NCBI RefSeq assembly: GCF_002803065.1
Contig: NZ_NNBL01000046.1
Location: forward strand, 1 to 42,573
DNA from: Streptomyces sp. CB01635
GTDB lineage: Bacteria; Actinomycetota; Actinomycetes; Streptomycetales; Streptomycetaceae
DNA length: 42,573 nucleotides
Direction of reading: 5' to 3'
A program made the translations under genes and the position numbers. The notes beneath the pieces are model-generated. The model was not told where the DNA came from. It worked only from the letters and a program-made list of their open reading frames with translations, and made no database searches. The stretch's first letter is position 1. Each line of letters opens with the position of its first letter. This document shows positions 37,003 to 42,573 of the stretch, piece by piece.

Positions 37003-38559
37003 ATGAACCTCGGGCGGTACATACGCCGGACCGCCGGCCACCAACCCGACGCCGACGCCGTGGTCTGCGGGCCCGTCCGGCTGTCGTACGCGGAACTCGA
37101 CGACCACAGCGACCGCCTCGCCACCGCGCTGCGCGGGCTCGATCTCGGCCCGGGCGAGCGCGTGGCGACCCTTGCCGCCAACCGCGCCGAACTCGTCGTC
37201 ACCGAAGTCGCCCTGTACAAGGCCGGTCTGACCCGGGCACCGATCAACGCCCGGCTCGGCACCGCGGAAGTCGCCCACCTGCTCACGGAGTCGGACGCCC
37301 GCGTCCTGCTCACCGACGCGGCCCACTGGGAGACGGCACGCGAGGCGCTCCCCGGCACCGGGGTGCGGACGGTCGTGGGCTACGACGGCCCGAGCGAGCT
37401 GGGCCCCGGCTACGCCGAGATCCTCACCGCCACCGTGGCCGAACCCGTCGACGTGGAGTGCGCCGAGAGCGACATCGCCGTGCTGCACTTCACGTCCGGT
37501 TCCACCGGCAAGCTCAAGGCGGCGGTCCAGACGTACGGCAATCGTCTTGCGCTGCTGCGCAAGTCGGTGATGAGTGAGGGCACCCGGGTCGGCCCCGGTG
37601 ACCGGCAGATCCTGGCCGGTCCCGTCACCCACGCCTCGGGCATGCCGCTGCTGGGCATCTTCTTCGCCGGTGGATGCGCGATCGTGCTGCCGCGCTGGGA
37701 CGCCGAGGAGTTCCTCGCCACCGTCCAGCGCGAACACGCCACGCACGCCTTCGTCGTCCCCACGATGGTCAACACGGTCCTCGCGCTGCCGGGTGCCCGC
37801 GACTACGACGTCTCCAGCCTGCGCCAGCTCATCTACGGCGCGGCCCCCATGTCAGCGGCTCGGATCCGGGCGGCCTGGGATCTCTTCGGCCCGGTGCTCT
37901 CGCAGGGGTTCGGCTGCGGCGAGACCACATCCGGGGTGCTGTTCCTGTCCACCGAGGACCATCGGCGGGCGATCGAGGGCGAGGACGAGGAACTGCTGCT
38001 GTCGTGCGGGCGGCCGCTCGCCGAGGCCGAGGTGCGGATCGTCGACGACAGCGGCTGCCCCGTCGCCGACGGGGAGATCGGCGAGATCGCCGTCCGCGGA
38101 CCCGACGTCGTACCCGGCTACTACAACGAACCCGCCCTCACGGCACAGTCGTTCCGCGACGGCTGGTTCCACACCGGCGATCTCGCCCGCCGCAGGTCCG
38201 ACGGGTACGTCTTCATCGTCGACCGCAAGAAGGACATGATCATCTCCGGCGGGTTCAACATCTACGCCGTCGAGGTCGAGTCCGTCCTCCACCAGCACCC
38301 CGACATCTACGAGGCCGCTGTCGTCGGGGTTCCGGACGAGCAGTGGGGCGAGGCGGTCCACGCCGTCGTCGTGCCGCGCGAGGGGACCGTCCTCGACGAG
38401 ACCGAGCTGATCGCCTTCTGCGCCGAGCGCCTGGCCCGGATGAAGAAGCCCCGATCCGTCGACGTCGTCGACGCCCTGCCCCACAACCCCAACGGCAAGA
38501 TCGACCGCCGCGCGATCCGCGAGCGGTACTGGGCGGGCGCCGAGCGCCGCGTCCACTGA
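37003..38559 (+). CDS. AMP-forming acyl-CoA ligase
   Basis: 518 residues of the ANL superfamily (fatty-acyl/aryl-CoA synthetases). P-loop FTSGSTGK at 163-170. Mid motif QGFGCGETTSG. Then GEIAVRGPDVVPGYYNEP, DGWFHTGDL, the hinge region VDRKKDMIISGGFNIYAVEV and the catalytic Lys in N-P-N-G-K (about residue 499). It should convert a carboxylic acid, CoA and ATP to the acyl-CoA, AMP and PPi. GGAGA lies four bases before the ATG. First gene of a plus-strand operon with an acyl-CoA dehydrogenase and a permease. The acid could be aromatic or aliphatic; the pocket cannot be read. Confidence 0.9.
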   Translation: MNLGRYIRRTAGHQPDADAVVCGPVRLSYAELDDHSDRLATALRGLDLGPGERVATLAANRAELVVTEVALYKAGLTRAPINARLGTAEVAHLLTESDARVLLTDAAHWETAREALPGTGVRTVVGYDGPSELGPGYAEILTATVAEPVDVECAESDIAVLHFTSGSTGKLKAAVQTYGNRLALLRKSVMSEGTRVGPGDRQILAGPVTHASGMPLLGIFFAGGCAIVLPRWDAEEFLATVQREHATHAFVVPTMVNTVLALPGARDYDVSSLRQLIYGAAPMSAARIRAAWDLFGPVLSQGFGCGETTSGVLFLSTEDHRRAIEGEDEELLLSCGRPLAEAEVRIVDDSGCPVADGEIGEIAVRGPDVVPGYYNEPALTAQSFRDGWFHTGDLARRRSDGYVFIVDRKKDMIISGGFNIYAVEVESVLHQHPDIYEAAVVGVPDEQWGEAVHAVVVPREGTVLDETELIAFCAERLARMKKPRSVDVVDALPHNPNGKIDRRAIRERYWAGAERRVH

Positions 38560-38600
38560 CACCGGCAAGCCCTCTGCAACCGAGAACGGGAAACCGCACC

Positions 38601-39770
38601 ATGCCCTACACCCTCGAACCCTCCTACGACGACAACCCGCGCCTGAAGGAACTCGTCGAGCGGCTGCGCACATATCTGACCGACGAACTCATCCCGTACG
38701 AGCGGGACCGCGGCATCACCGCCGAGAGCAAACTCGACCGTGCCACGCTGGAACACGTCTGGAAGCGCAGCGCCGAACTCGGCTTCTACGGCATCAGCCT
38801 GCCGCCCGAACTCGGCGGCCAGGGCCTGCACTTCACCGAGCTGTGCGCGTTGAAGGAGGAACTGACGGCCTCCGGGGCCGCGTTGTCCCACTCGGTCCTC
38901 GGCGACATGGGAGGACCGCTGCGCGTCGGCGCGATCGTGAAGTACGCGACCGAGCAGCAAATGCGGCACTATCTGATGCCCGTCATCCGCGGTGAGCGGG
39001 CCTGCTGCTTCTCCATCACCGAGCAGGACGCGGGCTCCGACGTACGACGGATGAGCACGACCGCGACACCGGACGGCGACACCTACGTCCTCAACGGGCA
39101 CAAGGTCTTCTCCTCCGCCGCCCCCTTCGCGGACTTCGCCATCGTCGTCGTCCGCATGGCAGGAAATCAGGAGGCGTACAGCGCGTTCCTCGTCGACCTC
39201 GACTCCCCCGGCTGCCGGGTCCTGGAGGGTGACGTCCCCATGTCCGGGCAGCAGATGGAGGGCGATCTCGTCTTCGAGGACTGCCGGATCCCGGCCGCCA
39301 ACCTGCTCGGCGAGATCGGCCAGGGCCTGCGGATCGGCATCGGCCGCATCACCCTGAACCGGCTGCTGCACTGCCCCTCCTTGATCGGCGCCGCCCGCCG
39401 GGCCTGGGACCTGTCCGTCGCGCACTCCAAGAGCCGGGTCGCCTTCGGGCAGCCACTGCTCGCGCTCCAAGCCGTCCAGCACAAGCTCGCCGACATGGCC
39501 ACCGACCTCTACGCCGCCCGCTCCATGGTGCTAGCGACCGCGACACGCGCCGACCGCGGCGAAAACATCGCGGTCGAGGCCAACATGTGCAAGCTGTTCA
39601 CCTCCGAGGCGTGCTTCCGCGTCGCCGACCAGGCCGTACAGATCCACGGCAAGACGGGCCTGACGCGCGGCCACGAGGTCGAGCAGATCTTCCGCACACT
39701 GCGCATGTTCCGGATCGTCACCGGCACCACCGAGATCCACAAGAACGCCATCGCCAAGGCGCTCGTCTGA
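38601..39770 (+). CDS. Acyl-CoA dehydrogenase family protein
   Basis: 389 residues with the acyl-CoA dehydrogenase domains in order: N-terminal helical (LDRATLEHVWKRSAELGFYG, PPELGGQGL), middle beta (ACCFSITEQDAGSDVRRMST, YVLNGHKVFSSAAPFADFAI) and C-terminal helical (VAFGQPLLALQAVQHKLADM, AVQIHGKTGLTRGHEVEQIF). FAD-binding residues are in place. At the C-terminus VTGTTEIHKNAI has Thr where the MCAD-type catalytic Glu should be (usual Y-E-G-T). The IVD-type alternative Glu also looks absent (ITLNRL). It either uses another base or does different chemistry. It follows the ligase by 41 bp, so the ligase product is the likely substrate. Confidence 0.88.
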   Translation: MPYTLEPSYDDNPRLKELVERLRTYLTDELIPYERDRGITAESKLDRATLEHVWKRSAELGFYGISLPPELGGQGLHFTELCALKEELTASGAALSHSVLGDMGGPLRVGAIVKYATEQQMRHYLMPVIRGERACCFSITEQDAGSDVRRMSTTATPDGDTYVLNGHKVFSSAAPFADFAIVVVRMAGNQEAYSAFLVDLDSPGCRVLEGDVPMSGQQMEGDLVFEDCRIPAANLLGEIGQGLRIGIGRITLNRLLHCPSLIGAARRAWDLSVAHSKSRVAFGQPLLALQAVQHKLADMATDLYAARSMVLATATRADRGENIAVEANMCKLFTSEACFRVADQAVQIHGKTGLTRGHEVEQIFRTLRMFRIVTGTTEIHKNAIAKALV

Positions 39771-39951
39771 CCAAGCCCCGTACCGCTCAGGGCACTTGAC
39801 GCCCTCAATGCGGACCGCCGGCCGTGGCTCCACGAACCGGCGCGACCGGACGGTCGGGTCAGGACCACGCCAGACGACCGTCCGGTCAGCACACGACCTC
39901 GCCTTCCCCTCGCCCGTACCCCTGCTTCACCCACGCCCGCAGGAGTCACCC

Positions 39952-41298
39952 ATGGCACCCCGACCACCCGCGCCACCCGGCACACTTCGCAGTGCCGAGG
40001 CGGCCGACGCTCCCCCGTACGACCGGCGTCGAGCCTGGCTGATCACCGCCGTGATCGTCGCCTTCATGGTCATCAACTTCGCCGACAAGGCCGTTCTCGG
40101 GCTCGCCGCCGTCCCGATCATGGATGAACTGGACATCAGCCACAGCACGTACGGACTGATCTCCAGCTCCTTCTCCCTGCTGTTCAGCCTCTCCGGACTC
40201 GTCGTCGGACTGCTCTCCTCCCGCATTTCCAGCCGGACCCTCCTGCTCGTCATGACGCTGACGTGGACCGTCGCCCAACTGCCCGTCCTCGTCCTGGCCT
40301 CCGTCCCCGCACTCGTCGCCGGACGCCTCCTCCTCGGCGCCGCCGAAGGACCAGCCGCCTCGATGTCCATGCACGCCCTCTACAAATGGTTTCCCGCGCA
40401 TCGACGCGGCCTGCCCTCCGCCCTGCAGATCGGCGGCGCTGCCCTGGGAACCCTCGTCTCCGCGCCAGCTCTGACCTGGCTCATCAGCCAACACGGCTGG
40501 CGCTCCGCGTACGCCGCGCTCGCCGTCGCCAGCTCGACCTGGGCCCTGGTCTGGTGGCGCGTCGGTCACGACGGCCCCTTCGACGACGCACGCCCCAGGG
40601 CCTCGGGGACAACGGCATCGCCCGGCATCACACGCCTCCCCTACCGCAGACTTCTACTGACCGGCACGGTCCTCGGCAGCATCTCCAGCGCCTTCGGCGC
40701 CGCCTGGGCCCTGTCCCTCAGCCAGGCCTGGCTGCCCTCTTACCTCCGCACCGAACTCGACATGAGCCCCGGCACGGCCGCCACCACCATCAGCGCCGTC
40801 TCCGCCCTCAGCCTCGTCCTACTGCTGACCGTCTCCCCGCTCATGGACGCGCTCAAGACCCGTGGCGTCAGCAGCCGTTGGTCCAGCGGCGCGACACAGG
40901 GCATCGCGGTCTGCGTAGCCGGCGCCGCCATGGCCGCCTTCCCGCTCATCAACTCAACCCTGCCTCGCCTGCTGCTCATCGCGCTCGCCTTCGGCACCGT
41001 CGCCGTAGCCATCCCTCTGCACTACATGACCACGGCCGAAGTCGTCCCCACCGCTCAACGCGGCGCCGTCTTCGGCATCGTCGCCGCCACCGGCACCCTC
41101 CCCGGTCTCGTCGCGCCCTCACTCACCGGCCACCTCATCGACGCTGCGGACACCACGGCATCCGGATATACGACCGCCTTCCTCGTCGCCGCCCTCGTCA
41201 TGGTCCTCGCCGGCCTGCTCTCTGTTGCGAGCATCCGCCCGGAGCGCGACGCACTACGGCTGGGGCTGGACCACACCACGGCGCAGGCCACGCGCTGA
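39952..41298 (+). CDS. MFS permease of the catabolic operon
   Basis: 448 residues with 12 predicted membrane segments. MFS features: VINFADKAVLGLAAVPIMDE in helix 1, where the Asp resembles the anion:cation symporter (ACS) family; LLLGAAEGPAASMSMHALYK; WFPAHRRGLPSALQIGGAAL, the signature after helix 4; VPTAQRGAVFGIVAATGTL in the second half. ACS members import organic anions with protons. It follows the dehydrogenase by 181 bp, so it may have its own promoter. Likely imports the acid that the ligase activates. Start at 39952 by AGGAG seven bases upstream. Confidence 0.85.
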   Translation: MAPRPPAPPGTLRSAEAADAPPYDRRRAWLITAVIVAFMVINFADKAVLGLAAVPIMDELDISHSTYGLISSSFSLLFSLSGLVVGLLSSRISSRTLLLVMTLTWTVAQLPVLVLASVPALVAGRLLLGAAEGPAASMSMHALYKWFPAHRRGLPSALQIGGAALGTLVSAPALTWLISQHGWRSAYAALAVASSTWALVWWRVGHDGPFDDARPRASGTTASPGITRLPYRRLLLTGTVLGSISSAFGAAWALSLSQAWLPSYLRTELDMSPGTAATTISAVSALSLVLLLTVSPLMDALKTRGVSSRWSSGATQGIAVCVAGAAMAAFPLINSTLPRLLLIALAFGTVAVAIPLHYMTTAEVVPTAQRGAVFGIVAATGTLPGLVAPSLTGHLIDAADTTASGYTTAFLVAALVMVLAGLLSVASIRPERDALRLGLDHTTAQATR

Positions 41299-41330
41299 CA
41301 AGGACGACGGCGGTGCGGCTCCCCGAGGTG

Positions 41331-41347
41331 GCTCCGGCCGCCGGAGC
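41331..41347. terminator. Hairpin between convergent genes
   Basis: GCTCCGG, loop CCG, CCGGAGC: a short perfect GC stem 33 bp after the permease stop codon and before the convergent PepSY fragment. Confidence 0.5.
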
Positions 41348-41394
41348 TGTGCTCGTGGGCGGCCGGCTCGCCTGCTTCCCACGGCGGCGGCGCG

Positions 41395-41580
41395 TCAGTC
41401 GTGGTCGACCTCCTCGCGGGTGATGGTGCCCTTCACCGCGTCGATCTCGAAGTCGGTCTTGTTCCAGTCCTTGGTGACGACGTCGACGGACCAGATGACA
41501 GTTTTGTGGTCGTCGTCATCCAGGTTGATGGAGGTGACCGTGCCCTTCTGCTCTTCAGGATCAAGCCCCAGCTGCCTCAA
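41395..41580 (-). pseudogene. PepSY-domain fragment
   Basis: 61 codons: DPEEQKGTVTSINLDDDDHK, TVIWSVDVVTKDWNKTDFEI, DAVKGTITREEVDHD. This is the C-terminal half of a PepSY domain (G-T-V-x-S-I, then W-x-V-x-V, then E-I-D-A-x-x-G-x-I). Such domains are normally in exported proteins, with a signal peptide and another N-terminal domain. Both are missing; only a TTG without a ribosome binding site precedes it. Region 41581-41826 upstream carries nothing supported. Confidence 0.58.
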
Positions 41581-41826
41581 GGAGGTTGACGATCACGATG
41601 CAGCGAGGCTGCCCGGGCTCCGGCCGGGAACCCGGTTTTGCTGACCGGGTCCGCGCCTCGTCATACCCGCCGGGGACAAGACGTCCCGCGCTCTCCCATC
41701 CACTTGGCGATCTCGGTGAAGATCGGTTCCAGCCCGGGACAGGGAACCGTTTCGCTGCCGTCTCGCGGTCCGCCGATGACGGGCGTCGTCCTCGTGGTGT
41801 GATCAGTGTGATCCAAACGAAACCGC

Positions 41827-42432
41827 CTAGTAGCTGTCGTAGCTGGGCTTGCCGTTCGGCCGGTAGACGCCGACGATGGTGCCGCCCTTCGTCGTCGAGA
41901 CGCTGACCGGCTCCAGCGCAGTGGGGATCGCTCCGTCGGCGAACAGCCGCTTGCCGGTACCGATGATCACCGGATGGATGGTCAGCCGGTACTCGTCGAC
42001 GAGGCCGTGCTGCATGAGGGTCTGGGCGAGGTCGCCGCTGCCGACGACGTTGATGTTGCCGCCGTCGGACGCCTTCAGCTTGCGTACGGCATCGACGATG
42101 TCGCCCTCCAGCAGCGTGGAGTTCTGCCACTCGACGGACGTCAGGGTCCGAGACGCCACGTACTTGTGCATGCTGTTCATCCGATTGGTGAACGGGTTGT
42201 CGGGATCGGCGGTCGGCCAGTACGACGCGAAGATCTCGTACGTCTTGCGGCCGAGCAGCATCGCGTCGGAGTGCTCGTACCAACCGGCGATGGCCGTGCC
42301 GACCTCGTCGTCGTCCACCGGCTTCTGCCAGCCGCCGTGCTCGAAGCCGCTCTCAGCGTCCTCGTCCGGACCGCCCGGCGCCTGCATGACGCCGTCCAGC
42401 GTCAGGAACGTGCAAACAATGATCTTGCGCAT
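41827..42432 (-). CDS. Dihydrofolate reductase family protein (RibD C-terminal type)
   Basis: 201 residues of the DHFR/RibD-C fold: RKIIVCTFLTLDGVMQAPGG (strand A, loop), SDAMLLGRKTYEIFASYWPT (NADPH-binding helix with G-R-K-T-Y), FTNRMNSMHKYVASRTLTSV, NINVVGSGDLAQTLMQHGLV (G-S-G-x-L-x-x-x-L) and VDEYRLTIHPVIIGTGKRLF. The YdhA/YyaP-like members of this family are common in Streptomyces as stand-alone reductases of unknown substrate. They are not the housekeeping DHFR. GGGAG seven bases before the ATG supports the start at 42432. A truncated relative sits at 9715-9795. Confidence 0.85.
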   Translation of the reverse strand: MRKIIVCTFLTLDGVMQAPGGPDEDAESGFEHGGWQKPVDDDEVGTAIAGWYEHSDAMLLGRKTYEIFASYWPTADPDNPFTNRMNSMHKYVASRTLTSVEWQNSTLLEGDIVDAVRKLKASDGGNINVVGSGDLAQTLMQHGLVDEYRLTIHPVIIGTGKRLFADGAIPTALEPVSVSTTKGGTIVGVYRPNGKPSYDSY

Positions 42433-42573
42433 GGTGCGCTCCCTTCGTCGACGGGTAGACGGCGCAACCGACGGAAACTCATCGGCGGAATTGCCGCGGC
42501 GCAGCACTTAGACCCAATGCCGTTGCGTTACGGGCTTGCGGGTTGGGGTCTTGTGATGAGGACGGCTTGAGGT

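Noticed and set aside
37674..38600. An upstream extension of the acyl-CoA dehydrogenase frame inside the ligase gene
   Set aside because: The translation there is Arg-rich shadow sequence. The family N-terminus begins at ATG 38601.

Overview
The window is high-GC actinobacterial DNA and almost certainly comes from Streptomyces or a close relative. The evidence is GC-rich third positions, GTG and TTG starts, GGAGG-type ribosome binding sites, several leaderless genes, and lineage-typical families: XRE-DUF5753 with DUF6879, a DUF6415-like protein, a SpoIIE-type phosphatase and a LuxR LAL regulator. Positions 1-30100 look like an accessory chromosome-arm region or genomic island. Intact genes there alternate with truncated ones, insertion sequences, tRNA 3' halves and integrase 3' ends. 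From about 30200 the DNA looks more ordinary.

Layout. 1-2000: two abutting IS ends, a DinB/DUF664 enzyme, a VapBC-type toxin-antitoxin pair and a TnpB fragment. 2012-5500: an MFS transporter, an unassigned leaderless gene and a helicase-associated domain remnant. 5660-8700: a SMI1/KNR4 (SUKH) protein convergent with a secreted NucA/NucB-type nuclease, bracketed by inverted copies of a 52-bp sequence. 8770-12000: gene fragments, a polytopic membrane protein and a DUF402 gene that seems frameshifted. 12288-13487: an IS5-family element with a passenger membrane-protein gene, inserted in another gene. 13700-16222: a secreted beta-propeller and small unassigned genes. 16264-17130: a second complete IS5-family element. 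17509-18735: a GAF plus SpoIIE phosphatase.

15600-23000 is an integration hotspot. It has a 283-bp direct repeat carrying a tRNA-Val anticodon arm, two tRNA-Ser(TGA) 3' halves, and integrase 3'-end remnants whose stop codons lie inside the tRNA-Ser sequence. Three small exported proteins sit between these junctions as apparent cargo. 23088-26286 holds an ArsR-type regulator with two perfect operator palindromes, a three-gene XRE-DUF5753/DUF6879 operon and a divergent DUF6415-like pair. 26943-30100 has a GNAT enzyme, an Imm11-like immunity candidate, a broken SUKH gene and an IS3 fragment.

30229-42432: a LuxR LAL regulator, a PcaD fragment, a Pro/Gly-rich membrane protein, then a TetR-controlled catabolic block. 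That block has a class C beta-lactamase-like hydrolase, TetR, an acyl-CoA/AMP ligase, an acyl-CoA dehydrogenase and an MFS permease. The same operator-like sequence lies before the hydrolase and before the ligase, so the block is probably one regulon for uptake, CoA activation and oxidation of an organic acid. A PepSY remnant and a dihydrofolate-reductase-like gene close the window.

No CRISPR array, complete tRNA, rRNA gene or replication origin was seen. The best candidates for new biology are the SUKH/NucA-NucB pair, the structured 144-bp repeat (two copies), the IS with a passenger gene, and the XRE-DUF5753/DUF6879/small-protein operon.
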